From positions 14,205,221 through 14,269,220 of the forward strand of contig CM055097.1 in NCBI GenBank assembly GCA_029204225.1: a stretch of DNA of 64,000 nucleotides, written 5' to 3'. Source of the DNA: Diphasiastrum complanatum (lineage: Eukaryota > Streptophyta > Lycopodiopsida > Lycopodiales > Lycopodiaceae). This document shows positions 14,101 to 24,210 of this stretch, piece by piece. The position numbers were made by a program, and so were the translations under genes. The notes below the pieces were generated by a model that saw only the letters and a program-made list of their open reading frames with translations, ran no database searches and was not told the DNA's origin. Position 1 is the stretch's first letter. Each line of letters starts with the position of its first letter.

Positions 14101-17100
14101 TCAAGCATTTTTGCAATCAGCCGGACCTAAGAGGGGGATGAGGCATGTGGGCTGAGTTGATGCAGAAATTTCACATAGGATTTCCGTACAAGAAGGGTGC
14201 CAAAAATCGTGTTGTTAATGCATTATCTCGAAAATTTTATCAAATGTCTTTTGTGGTCGTAGAGAATGACCCGATTGCTAAGATTAGATAGGCTCAGCAG
14301 GAGGATCTTTATTGGCAAGAAGTGGTGAGGCAGATCTTGTATAAGTAGAGTCTTAGGAGTAGAGCTCTGGTCTCTTTTGCTCACACTTTACTTTAAATAT
14401 ACCATAGAGGATGATATATTTAAAAGAAATGGCAAACGTCTAGTTCTAGCTTGTGAGGAGTTGCGTAAGAAGATTTTGCATTTATTGCATGATAGACTTG
14501 ATGCAGGTCATCTTGGTTTGGATAAGATTTATGAGCTAATCCTACGTAATTTTGGTAGCCTAAGTTAAAGAAATATATATACCATTATGTGACATTATTT
14601 GAAGTTATTAAAGTTGAAAAGAATAAAGTTCTTGGTAACTTACACCACCACCTATTCCAAAAGGAAGGTGGGAGAGTGTATCCATGGACTTTATCTCCAA
14701 CTTGTCTCGTACATGATTACAGGATGATTCTATCTAGGTTGTGGTTGATAGATCACAAAGATGGCTTGTTTTTTTCCAATGCGTGAGAAATTGATGCAAC
14801 TGGAGTGGCTAACCTGTTTATCGAGCATGCATTCAAACGTCGTGAATTACCACCATCCATAGTGTCTGATAGGGATACTCGATTTATTGGTATATTTTGG
14901 ATTGTAGTATGGCCAAGCTTGAGGTCCAATTGAGAATGAACAATATGGAGCATCCTGAAACGGATGCCCAGACTGAGGGAGTTAACCAAACCATGGAGGA
15001 TATGTTGAGGGCATTTGTTGGGGATAAGCAAACTCAATGGGAGAGATATTTGCCACTTTTGGTGTTTGCTTATAACGATAAAAAGAATGCAAGTACAAAA
15101 ATGAGTTCTTTCGAGCTTAATTGTGGTTTTAGGCTAGCAGGTCCTGTTTTTCTCAGAATGTGCCTAGTGTGGCTAGTTTTCTACCTCAAATGAGTGAAAT
15201 GCTCAAGTTAGCCAAGGGAAATGTTTGCCAAGCGATGGATTGAGCTAAGACATTTATCGATTAGAATCGTATGCTAAGAGAGCTCGAGGTAGGAGATATG
15301 GTATTTCTCCAAGTGTCAAAGGACAGACCTTTAAAATGGGAAAATGTTACAAGTTATCTCCGCATTATTGTTGATCGTGGAAAATTGTCAAAAAGATAGT
15401 TCTTATATGTTAGCGTTGCCTGTAACTTGTAAAATGCATAATGTATTTCATGGTTCTAGATTAAAGAGGGTTCTACATAACGCGACAACTTCTTGTTAGA
15501 TGGCTTGATTTCTTTTGCAGGAGTAGGACGATGTGATCCATGGGCCAATTTGAGTATTGGACCAATGGCAGAGGCGTTTGCTCAATGGGCTAATCCATGA
15601 GTACTTGGTCATGTGGCATGGCAAACCTCTTTTACATGCTACTTGGGAGATGACGCATAGTTGGCGTGCATAATACGCAGGTTTTGTCATGTTTCTTGAG
15701 GGAGAGGGTTTATTAGAGCTTCTACTCCCTGTCCTAGTATTTACAGTTTTACATGACAATTGTACATTTATAATTATTGAAATGGTTTGGCACTGGCATG
15801 GGGTGACCATTGTAACCAAGCACTAACCCTAATCAATCCAGAAATGAAACTTTCCTTTTCCTTTCTCTCTCTCTTTTCTCATAAAGAGTGCAACAAATAC
15901 AAAATCCAATAACCATCAAAATAGCATAAACATCAAAACCCTAACAAAATGAGAGAGAAGTAGGAGAAGGAGAAGTAAGGACATTCAATTGCCAAAATGG
16001 TAGACTCTTCACCTTCTTTTGATTGGACATGAAAATGAAGTACAATGAACCACTATTTATAGTGGAGTTGAGGCATTTGGCCCTTCTAGCTATTGGCCAA
16101 TTTGTACCTCCCTAACTTTCAATTTGAAAATAGGTGGAAAACACCTTATATTCATCTGACTTGACTTTTAGCCCTCTAATTGAATTGATTCCACAATGTC
16201 CTAAAAGGCGATTTTATTTCTAACTATCAAATGAAATAATGGCATGCTCATCAGTTGGTAGAATTACACACATAGGGTGCCAGAGGCTTCACACTTATTC
16301 TCCTAACTAGTCTGCTCTAATTGCATGGTGGACCCCACTAGCACTCAACAATGACACATGCTGGAGGTCCTCCTACTTCCTTGCCTATGTTTCAGAGTAC
16401 TGGCAAGTGGCAAGTGTTGGCTGTGCATGGAGTTTGCCATGTGTCGATAATAGGATGCAAGGATTGGGATATGAGAGCCTAGGAAAGGCATTCCTTACCT
16501 CTTTCTATATAGCAAAGGCTAGGAGGAGACATAGCAACCAAGTCCTACAATGTTATGAGGGTATCATACGTACTCTTGGAAAAAAATCAATAAAGTATAT
16601 ACTCGTATACTTCTGGTGGTTATTAGTTGTCAATACCTCTTCAAGTGTTTTGCGTTCCAATGCCTTAGTGGGTGACCTATTTTGAAGATAGGTTGCCATT
16701 TGAATAGCTTTAGCTCAATAAGAAGTTAACAAATCTTTGCCTTCATCATACACATTCCACCAATGTTTGATTCTATTTTTCTGCTATGTTGTTCTGTTGT
16801 GGGAATTGGTAATTTGCCGCATAATGCCACTTTTCTTGCAAAATTTATCAAAGTTAGTAGTATTATTTTCTCCACCTCGAGACCTAGGGTCAAGGGATAC
16901 CCTTAGGGGTAGTTGTAAATTTATCGGATCAAATTAGGAAAAGCTCTATGTGCATTAATTCATGGAGTGCTCAACAACATTCGTGTTGCTATCGACAAAT
17001 TTTGCCAACTTGACCATATAAATTGGTCTGATTATAAGGCAACATGCGTATCCATCAACAAACAATATTGGTGAAAGTTTTCATTCACACCACTCGTTTG

Positions 17101-20100
17101 GCTGAAATTGTAAATAACTAGTTACTAGTAAAAATTATTTACAACAAAATATTATCGCATTAACTCTTGTCAAGCTTGGTTTCAGCCTTTGAAACGCATA
17201 ACTTTACCCATGCAGATCAAAAGGGATCATGGCTGAGCTTAATGAGAGATTGATAATGATCAATAAAATTAGTGAAGTAATTAACTCACTTCTAGTTTAA
17301 AAATTACACAACTACTTTGATACTAGCATTCTTAACATAATAGCTTTTTTAAGATTCAACTATCACAGACAATACTTAAGACTTGGTCAAAATAATAAAT
17401 TTCAATTTGTAATATCCAATTGATGTAATCTCCCGTTTAAACTTAACCGAGCTTCTCCTTGATTCCAAAGATTCACTGAGATGCACATCATGCTCCATCA
17501 GAGTCAACAAGTGATTTCAACCATATTCACACTTCCATCAACTACTATCATATGATCTTATGCCTTCCCGAAGATGATGGTATGCGAGTTTATCTGATAA
17601 TCTTGGTCTATTTAGTTTAAAATTCAAAGAGATGCTAGCGTCCCACACCACTACCACCTTATTTTTTCCTTTTTGAGGACAAAAATGTTCTTAAAGGAGA
17701 AAGTAGTTTACGTCCCTAACTGACTAAAGGTCATGCTGGGGGTAATCAGTGCAATTAGCCAGGGCCTATCATTATGTATTCGATCCATGAGCTAGGGTCA
17801 AGGGGTACCCTTAATGGTTAGGACTATGACTTTTAAGTTAAGGGTGAATCCTAGGACAAATATGATGGACATGCATCGGATTCATCCCATAAGCACTCTT
17901 GGAATTATGGCTTGGGGCTGTGGCTATATAAGAATGGTGGAGGACATGAGTTTTATCATTCACTGGTTCCCTGGGTGAGATGCTGGACTATGGGGTAAGC
18001 CTATTAGTCCTCCTAGATCTAGGTTTGGCACTAGCATGTTGGGAGGTGGGTTATGGTATATGAGATGCCATAGTCATCCCCTAGGTGAGAGACCTTGGAT
18101 GTCATGGGATAACTCTCGCTTGGGGGTGAGTGCATTGACAATGTCTATGCTCCATGGTTGGGTTGGTGAGTCACATGTCATTCCCTATTGTGCTCTACTT
18201 CTTTGGATTCATGTCAGGTCAAGATATTGGTGGTCTTTACAGGATGCCACTTATATAATCAGTGGCTAGCTTTGGGAGAGACGAGTTTAAGAAGATGGGC
18301 TTGACAATGAGCAAGTTTGTAACTACATGGTTGAGCCAAATGTCTTGAATGTGGTCCATTTTGCAAAGCTCAAACACAAGCCACAATTTGCATTAGACAA
18401 GAATGCATGTTACGGACAATAATAAGCAGTCCATGAACTTGTACATCAAGCCCATGGAACTAAAATGTAGACCATTGGGCTTTTGCTCTGAGACCCAATC
18501 GTGAAACTTGAGGCTAGCAGCCATCCTTCAGAGCTTATGATGCACAAACAACTAGCACTCCCAAGACCGTCAAGTGATACGCAAACCTTGTTGGTGCAGA
18601 CTTCCTAAGCTGGTTGTAATTGTGAAACATGGCAAAATCCCCCTGCAAAGGTGTTATAGACATGGCTGTGGTGGTGATCATAGATACCTACCATGGTAGC
18701 CTATGGTGTGCATGAGCAGATGAAAATCGTGGGCCCATATGTTGTCCAGACAATTGTGGGAAACGCTCACGTCTCCATCTTCCCCATCAATTTGCAATTG
18801 GTGGCATTTTTTATGACCAGCTACATGACTTTGGGTGGGCCAGCATCCATGATAGCAGCTTGTATGTGCTTGAACATGACATCAACAATTTGTGCCATAC
18901 CTCCCTGCACAGCATCTTGAACTCTACGAAACATCGTGCCCATACAGAAGGAGATCAAGATCTTTATGGTGTGCCCTTGTCATGGATATTTGTCCGTCCA
19001 TATGTCATGTGCCAAATCCAAACAATAGCAATTACAATGGAAGTAAAGCTAGTAGCAAGAAAAGTACAAAGCATTCAAGATAGCATATCCAAAGAAAACT
19101 AGAAACAAGGAGATCTCCATGAAATCATATTAAGGATGGAATAATGAGTACATAGCAATGAATAGAGCATGGATTCATGTGGATAGGGCACATAAGACCT
19201 AGCAATGGAAATCCCCAAGCCCACATTCACAAAGAGGAATCTTAGAGCTCTCTCATTTGCAAATGAGCCAAAAGATCCCAAAAGTGATGTCTCTTGCTTA
19301 CTTATAGACAATGCTTTAACTTAACTAAACATAACTATCTTGAGGAATAGTTAGCTCTTGTTAAGTATTATTTTAGTCTACATTGGGCCCTTATAGGCCT
19401 ATTATCCTTATTAATTACAAAATGGGTTCGTTGTGACACTGCAAATAACCACATCAGTAGATTCTCCACCAACTGCAATATTCCATAGAATAAAGCATTC
19501 TGACCCTCTCACTTTCCCATGAAATTAAATGGCTTTTCGTCTTTGCACAATCTTGCCCATTTTTGCTGACACAGCTCTTAGCTCTTAGATTGTTCTTCCA
19601 TGTAAAAATCAACAGTATGATAGTAGATTTCTATATGATGGAAAAGTCTTGTCACATATTGCAAAAAAACGTTAATGTCTACAAACAAAGAGCGAGTTAG
19701 CACATTCACCTGAGAGATTGGCGCCGATATCTGAAACAGCAAAGCCCATCGCAAAAAAAAAATGAAAACAAAGTAAGTCATTGCATTGTGATATCAGATT
19801 CTAACTCCAACTCGTCAGCAGATAGCAGCATAAAGAACCTTCCATATCATATCAACCAATTCCTTCCTTCTTTTCATCCTACAAATGATTAACCAGAGTC
19901 GTCTGTTCGAGATTAGACCACTTTCATCCACAGTCATACAAAACATTCGAGAATCATGCTCCTCCTATTTCCAATTAGTTTTAGGTTTCTGGATATGTTA
20001 AGGATGTACTATGTGTAAGCTGTGGATTAAGCTCGAAGATCGAAGATATAGTGATAAGGCGAAGAGAAGAAAACATTCATACGTACCGATGAGCTTTATG

Positions 20101-20111
20101 CGCTGCGCCAT
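2133..20111 (-). CDS. TATDN1: TatD-family deoxyribonuclease (TATDN1-like), 12 exons
   Basis: Metal-dependent DNase/exonuclease of the TatD amidohydrolase-fold family. Family members cleave DNA in nuclear degradation and repair, and the substrate here is inferred. Exons on the minus strand, in order: 20111-20087, 19730-19710, 5875-5775, 5680-5623, 5480-5437, 5295-5215, 4482-4412, 3847-3737, 3603-3521, 2946-2730, 2375-2292, 2190-2133 (stop TAA). All junctions are GT-AG, phases match, and the 954 nt give 317 residues without a stop, a normal family length. Visible motifs: DIGANLSDGMFRG (residues 9-21), VGVHPTRC (75-82), GECGLDYDR with metal-ligand Glu116, FLHMR with His153, VVHSFTG with His178, IETDSPYC with Asp227, and RNEPCHIR near 265. 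As in other TATDN1 proteins the N-terminal HxH is replaced by an IGxN-type sequence. The ATG sits in a good context (ccatgg). Intron 2 spans 13.8 kb of transposon-derived DNA, but the intact frame argues that the gene is functional. Confidence 0.93.
3418..3490 (+). mobile_element. tRNA-derived SINE head, in a TatD intron
   Basis: A tRNA-like stretch begins with a box-A-like sequence (gtggtgagttgattag), followed by a cctc/gagg anticodon-arm-like stem. A good B-box-like core, gagttcgactc, follows about 50 nt downstream of box A, and the segment ends ...ctgcacca. It lies antisense to the TatD gene between exons 9 and 10. The fold is too imperfect for a functional tRNA. No SINE family can be named. 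Confidence 0.45.
4242..4380. repeat. 22-nt direct repeats around a 95-nt segment
   Basis: The same 22 nt (starting ggtcataatgatc) occurs at 4242-4263 and 4359-4380, about 30 nt from exon 7 of the TatD gene. The segment between contains gagctcaaaccccc, which on the minus strand looks like a weak tRNA B box. The arrangement resembles a target-site duplication around a small retroposon, but a simple local duplication is also possible. Confidence 0.4.
6455..6545 (+). mobile_element. possible tRNA-derived SINE fragment
   Basis: Contains tagcctagtgattaggtt, close to a box A (TRGYNNARNGG type), with a weak B-box-like gtcaaggaccgac about 35 nt downstream. It lies in intron 2 of the TatD gene. No poly(A) tail or target duplication was identified. 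Confidence 0.3.
7337..7450 (+). repeat. fragment of Copia LTR family B
   Basis: Starts tgtcatgtact and matches, inverted, the right part of the LTR at 33132-33801. Shared blocks include gcattagaatatcc and ggagctattagcctta. The similarity stops near 7450, so this is only the first ~115 nt of the LTR or a diverged family member. It lies in intron 2 of the TatD gene. Confidence 0.6.
7451..9260. other. no recognisable gene, inside TatD intron 2
   Basis: AT-rich DNA with short open frames only. No transposon protein or LTR edge was recognised. It is probably older decayed repeat. Confidence 0.4.
9272..9315. repeat. perfect 17-bp inverted repeat (hairpin)
   Basis: gaagcaggtagaggggc at 9272-9288 and its exact reverse complement at 9299-9315 are separated by a 10-nt loop. 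Arms are GC-rich against an AT-rich background. Pairing weakens immediately outside the arms. Function unknown. Confidence 0.85.
9711..9800. repeat. two-copy tandem duplication, unit about 44 nt
   Basis: A purine-rich unit beginning gtgggaaata and containing gagagaatccc(a/g)atata occurs twice in tandem, with small differences. It creates a repeated peptide in a minus-strand open frame of 185 codons (9383-9940), which I do not consider a gene. Confidence 0.65.
9948..10367 (-). repeat. 3' LTR of the 9948-12850 Copia element
   Basis: 420 bp, nearly colinear with the partner LTR at 12434-12850. On the minus strand it begins TGTTAGAAGTCAC and ends ...CCGATA, where the partner ends CCGACA. Small indels and substitutions between the two LTRs indicate that time has passed since insertion. 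Confidence 0.9.
10420..10567 (-). pseudogene. Copia reverse transcriptase fragment
   Basis: The peptide [17 protein letters not shown] followed by [12 protein letters not shown] matches the RT segment just after the catalytic YVDD of Copia polyproteins. The usual YVDD is decayed to YFLDDL. No integrase, RNase H or gag is left in this element. Confidence 0.75.
12030..12240. repeat. minisatellite in the Copia leader, about 45-50-nt units
   Basis: About four imperfect units share aaacagactgtaaaac, agcgtcaaagctggctgg and aaatcagcgcac. They lie about 190 nt inside the primer-binding site, i.e. in the untranslated leader of the minus-strand Copia element. Confidence 0.8.
12434..12850 (-). repeat. 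5' LTR of the 9948-12850 Copia element
   Basis: 417 bp, TG...CA ends on the minus strand. It is bordered by the primer-binding site on its inner side and by the TGACC duplication on its outer side. Confidence 0.9.
13063..15720 (+). pseudogene. degenerate Ty3/gypsy pol (RT, RNase H, integrase)
   Basis: Fragments in several frames line up in pol order. [12 protein letters not shown] (about 13081) is the segment upstream of RT. Near 13490-13680 come traces of the IDLKSGYH and DDILVY regions. [20 protein letters not shown] and [10 protein letters not shown] (13990-14110) are RNase H, and [15 protein letters not shown] (14490-14535) is the integrase zinc-binding region. [20 protein letters not shown] (14938-14998) is the integrase core around the catalytic Glu, and MVFLQV (about 15299) follows. 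Near 15600-15650 a piece like [17 protein letters not shown] resembles a chromodomain end. Many stops and frameshifts show an old, dead copy. LTRs were not identified. It lies in intron 2 of the TatD gene. Confidence 0.85.
15721..16580. other. no gene; TatD intron 2
   Basis: Downstream flank of the gypsy relic. A pyrimidine-rich patch lies near 15850-15880. No coding similarity seen. Confidence 0.4.
16590..16890 (-). pseudogene. Copia integrase fragment
   Basis: Translating the minus strand gives [19 protein letters not shown], then a degraded stretch, then [19 protein letters not shown]. These match the Copia integrase core (the RGGEY..EF..FC segment and the following [11 protein letters not shown] block). 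The middle is frame-broken and the region around the catalytic Glu is garbled. No flanking LTR was recognised. Confidence 0.75.
16891..19100. other. no recognisable gene; TatD intron 2
   Basis: Repeat-like AT-rich DNA with short open frames. Segments such as 17650-17680 (ttttgaggacaaaaatg) resemble gypsy leader or LTR-flank DNA, but no boundaries could be set. Confidence 0.35.
19110..19425. repeat. diverged copy of Copia LTR family B
   Basis: Colinear with 33450-33690 in the same orientation. Shared blocks include cacattcacaa, tttgcaaatgagccaaaaga, tgatgtctcttg, tatagacaatgc and ttatccttattaattac. No LTR ends are visible. It lies in intron 2 of the TatD gene, just below the 21-nt exon 2. Confidence 0.7.
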
Positions 20112-20330
20112 GGCCGGATCAGATCTCGAGTGCAGATAGCGATAGCGTGGAGAATGCTATTGCATGTAATTGTAAAGAAAGAATGGGAAGCTCAACCTTT
20201 CTGTTTGTTGTTGATGAAAATCTATCATGGAAAGTGCTTGGGTCAAGCGAAAGAATAAGTAACTTCAAGAAGCCGATATGAGGCCCTGGCCTTGTTTTTT
20301 CAATACTACATATACACAACATATATAGCC
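20112..20330 (-). promoter_or_regulatory. 5' UTR and probable core promoter of the TatD gene
   Basis: Reading the minus strand, a TATA-like element (ggctatatat, centred at 20321-20327) lies about 210 nt upstream of the ATG. That would put transcription start near 20290 and give a 5' UTR of about 180 nt. No transcript data; this is inferred from spacing. Confidence 0.35.
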
Positions 20331-20509
20331 ACAACTTTATTTGGGCAACACTAAGAATCACGATGTCAATACATAGCGGGTAAGATTCGAGCATGTGCCT
20401 TGCACTCCACCCGTGATGGACAACCTTGCCTTGTTTTGAAATGAAATATATTGTCAAGACATATTCCTAAGACAATATCTTTCATTTTCAGTCCTTTTGC
20501 ACCTAGTTT

Positions 20510-20895
20510 GAGAATGAAACTAGGGTGGTTATAGACTAGGGACATGTACTTTTGCCTGGCCCTTTGACTTGCCGCCCATTTTTTGAATTTGGCAAGTGAG
20601 GCAATGGACCAGCCCCTTTCAAACTTGGCTAGCAAGTGCCAAATGAAGGACTATGATCCAAGTGGCCAATTTGAACCCCTACGATTTTGGTCCATTTTTG
20701 TGAAGTTGCCCCTAACAACTCAATATGTCGAGTAATGTCCCCAGGCCCAAAAAAATGGGCTTGAGATGCCCCTACGTGGCATAGGTCTCATGCCACCTCA
20801 TTTGCCACATGGTGGCAACTCAAGCTAAGTCTAAAAGGGGGGAAGACCCATTTTAACTCCCTAGAGCAATGGGAGGACTCAAGCCATATTTAGAG
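20510..20895. repeat. dispersed ~390-bp repeat, copy 1
   Basis: Colinear with 51190-51560. Shared blocks include ggcaagtga, tttcaaacttggct, gttgcccctacgtggca, catgccacctcat and cacatggtggcaactca. Non-coding. Upstream of the TatD gene. Confidence 0.75.
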
Positions 20896-21522
20896 TTTTG
20901 ATTAAAATAATTCGAACTCGATGCAACAACAATGCATTTGGAATTGCAATAGCTAGCAATGAAGAACAATAAATGAGCTTTTTAGGCTATATAGATTCAC
21001 AAAGTCCAAAATTGCACTATCCATCAATGAAGACAACAAAACGAGATTTGATGCCACTTTGAACTAGAAAGTGAGAAATTGCACTATCCAACAATGAATA
21101 CAAATGAAACCATATTTGAGAGTTGTAAGGGAAAGCTCCTCAAGATATTGCTTACAAGACAAAACACAAGAGAACACATTGTGGAGTAAACCACCCAACC
21201 AAGTAGAAGCAACCGATCAATCTCCAGAAGCTTCACCATCGAGCCAAGGAATAGGATGAGAGGACCAAGCAATGAATTATCAAAATAATGGTGGAGTATG
21301 GCGAGTTTCTAACGTTCATATAGGCCCCAAACCTTCCTATGCATGCAGTCATGCAAGGCCTAAACTCCTCAATTGAGAAATTTCATTGTTATTGATACTC
21401 TACACATGCATTGACTATCCTAAACCATATACAACTCCAAATAGTGTGTCTAGGCCTCACAAGGTTATTAATTACCTTACTGGCCTCATCTAGTATGACA
21501 TGGTGTAACCAATCTCGAGCAC

Positions 21523-21575
21523 TGGAGTACCTTGTGTCCAAGTCTAGGATTATACTGAACCTATATTCAGGACAT
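21523..21575. repeat. short shared repeat with 28402-28446
   Basis: ctggagtacc(t/g)tgt(g/a)tccaag followed by taggattatactgaacct is nearly repeated at 28402-28446. It is probably a fragment of the same LTR family. The flanks differ. Confidence 0.5.
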
Positions 21576-22163
21576 GGACATAACATTCTTCCCTCCTTGA
21601 ACTGCTCACGTCCTCAGAAGCGGAACTTAGGAAAATTCTTCTTTATGTTATCAACTCTCTCCCACGAATCATCATACTCGGTCTGACTTTGCATCGAATT
21701 AAGCACTCAGAAATAGAACGATTTCTCAATTATTTATCTTGGTTTTGAGCACTTTTTTAGGTTCCAAAGGTACACTAAGTGATAAGCCTTCCAAGTGGGA
21801 TAGATCCTCGTCAGATCCAATTGTATCATCTTCATGTAAACTTATTTTAACTGGCTCAGTTACGAGTTGCACAAGTAGTTCATAACTGGGGAACATGAAA
21901 GATTACATTTGAGAATCATGAGCGTGCAGTAAAAGTTGATCCATTAACTTGGACAATCAAACCAATAGTCCAAAAAATGGATGATGATCACAAGTATGAT
22001 TCATCAACAACGGATCATACTTGTGATTGCGACCAATAAAAGCTTTGAGAGTGCAATACGATTCTCAAACAGATAATGTTAACTAGAATGAAGCTCTTGC
22101 AACTATGGATTGTATAGCACGATACATCTGTCAACGACATAACAATTCAGAGATGAGCGACCT

Positions 22164-24000
22164 ATGGTTGATCGTACTTTGGATACGCCTATCATCTTCC
22201 CAATCAACATGATGAATGTGGCATGGATATCAACCGATCCGATTCCAAATCCTATTGAAGATGAACTTATTCATGTCAGTCATGCTTTAAATTATGACGA
22301 AAATGGCAGACTTACCAATGAGCAGATTCTAAATCATATGGATCCTACAAAGTATGGAGTTTATCAACATGGACTTCGATACCTGGAATGAGGCCAAGGC
22401 AAAATTCTACATCACCTTCCAAGGGGTAGTGCACAAGGTGCGAGTCATTGAGGCCACCCTTGCTGTCATAGGCATCCCATAAACAAGCAAAGGTAGTCAT
22501 CAAGCCTTTTGTTGCTACCCAGATAAATCAGTACCACACCAATGATGACTATTTGCTAGAAGCCATCTGTTTTCTACCCTGCTTGTCACAGCCCACCTTC
22601 TAAAAAACTTCCTGATGATTGGGAACCTCAAGAGGGAGCGGATCTCTTTGCAGATCCTCCATCGCTTGGTCGAATCTAACTATGAGTTAGATAAATGAAT
22701 AGTGCAGCCTTACAATTGGTACAAGATGGTTTTTGGAGAGCTTAAGAGAGCTACCAAGAGTATTACCAAACATCAATTTGTTGTTGGCTCTCTTTTGTCA
22801 TCCTTGGTCACCGCATACTTAGAAAATAAGATTCATGGATTTTGCGCTAAATCCGCGCTACGCACTTATGTTCTAGCACCAGCTGAATCATCCCACCATA
22901 CTTCCTCATCCCATAGTCATCGTCGAGTATGCAGTGAGGTTGTTTCACCCCACTCGCTTCTCGTGTCTCGTCGTCGCACTCAACAACCATCGTCAGCTGC
23001 GCCCGTACTCCATGTTGCTTCTCGTTGCGAACTATCCATCCCCCCCCATCATCTACTACTACCCTCACCTTCGATTCCTCCCAAGTGCCTTCGATAACTA
23101 TCAGATTCACCTTCCAAGTTGCAGAAGCGCAGGCCGCCTCACCCCCCCACATTCTACATCTATGTCCCCTTCCACACAGAAGTTTATAAAACTGTTCGAT
23201 GATTTCAATCTTTTACAAGCTGGTGAGCAATTTGTCATGCCTCTGAGCCCCGGGCCTTTTAATCCCAACTCCCCCTGAATGGTATTCGATCAGTTCCATG
23301 AAACATCTGAAAATATGGATACTGCACCATCCTTTTAGCAAGTCCAAGATGGAGCACCAGCATTTACAGCACTTGACACCATCAAAATCTCTTATGTGGT
23401 CAGATCACCAAAGTAGTTCGACGTGCAAGTTCCAGAAGGATTCAAGGGTGAAGACATTTTGAAGAGGAAGATCCAAAGACAAATCTTCAAGCCAAATCAA
23501 GACACCCTATGGGATCTGCACCCCGCTACAATGCATTTCATTGCATATCTCGATACTGAATTTGAAAAGAATTAGAGTATCCCTATGCTGAAGGTCAACA
23601 TAGTTTTGGCCAACTTTGAAAAGCAATGATTAACACTCATAATCCTAGAAATCCAAAATTATCTTTTAAATCCTTGGACAAGTGTTTCTTAGTCGGGAAA
23701 TGAGATTTTAATGTGGAGCACACAATATAGAAAACATCAAATACATCAAAGAGAGTGTCAAAGTAACATTTGAAAGTCACAAGGGATGTAGCACAAGATG
23801 AAGTAAAAGAAATCATGAAAGATGATACTCCAAGACGATCGATAAGAGACTGAAAATGATCTCAAAATTTGGAATTGAACTTGGACCCAATGATGCAAAA
23901 CGAAAATCCAAAGTCTTATTAAAGGAGCCCAAGGAGCACATGCAAGAGGTGATGGAGAACAAGACGGAGTCTAGTAGCATTCATCTTGGTATTATGAAAC
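22164..24000 (+). pseudogene. decayed unrecognised coding region
   Basis: An open frame at 22164-22391 continues, across frameshifts, into protein-like stretches at 22380-22480, 22700-22850, 22930-23280 and 23330-23640. Examples are TWNEAKAKFYITFQGVVHK, KLFDDFNLLQAGEQFVM and FDVQVPEGFKGEDILK. The order of plausible coding pieces on one strand suggests a dead transposon gag/ORF1 or a dead gene. I do not recognise the family. Confidence 0.35.
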
Positions 24001-24210
24001 ACTAAAATTATTATCTAGCGCAAGGATCATAGATGTTGGTCCAAACTCCTAGGTTTCGTCTTACAGCTTTTCGCTCTGATATCGAAATAGTAATAGGCCC
24101 TGATAGAGATCACAAGTCTGATACTATAACGGTTCAAATAAAGAAGTACTGATCTAGCACTGATACTATGATAGTATGATCTGATACCATGTAGGTATGC
24201 TTTGATACCA

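Larger units (their letters stand above)
5876..19709 (-). other. 13.8-kb intron 2 of the TatD gene
   Basis: The donor is ctcag|gtgaatg at 19710/19709 and the acceptor is ttcaag|acggt at 5877/5876. Splicing joins the 21-nt exon 2 to exon 3 and restores LSDGMFRG. The intron contains, from low to high coordinates, a SINE-like head, an LTR fragment, a hairpin, a complete Copia insertion with target duplication, a gypsy pol relic, a Copia integrase relic and another LTR fragment. The other ten introns are all about 0.1-0.8 kb. Confidence 0.85.

Noticed and set aside
20119-20635. Minus-strand frames upstream of the TatD start
   Set aside because: They fall in the 5' UTR and promoter and in the dispersed repeat; no similarity and no splice sites linking them to exon 1.
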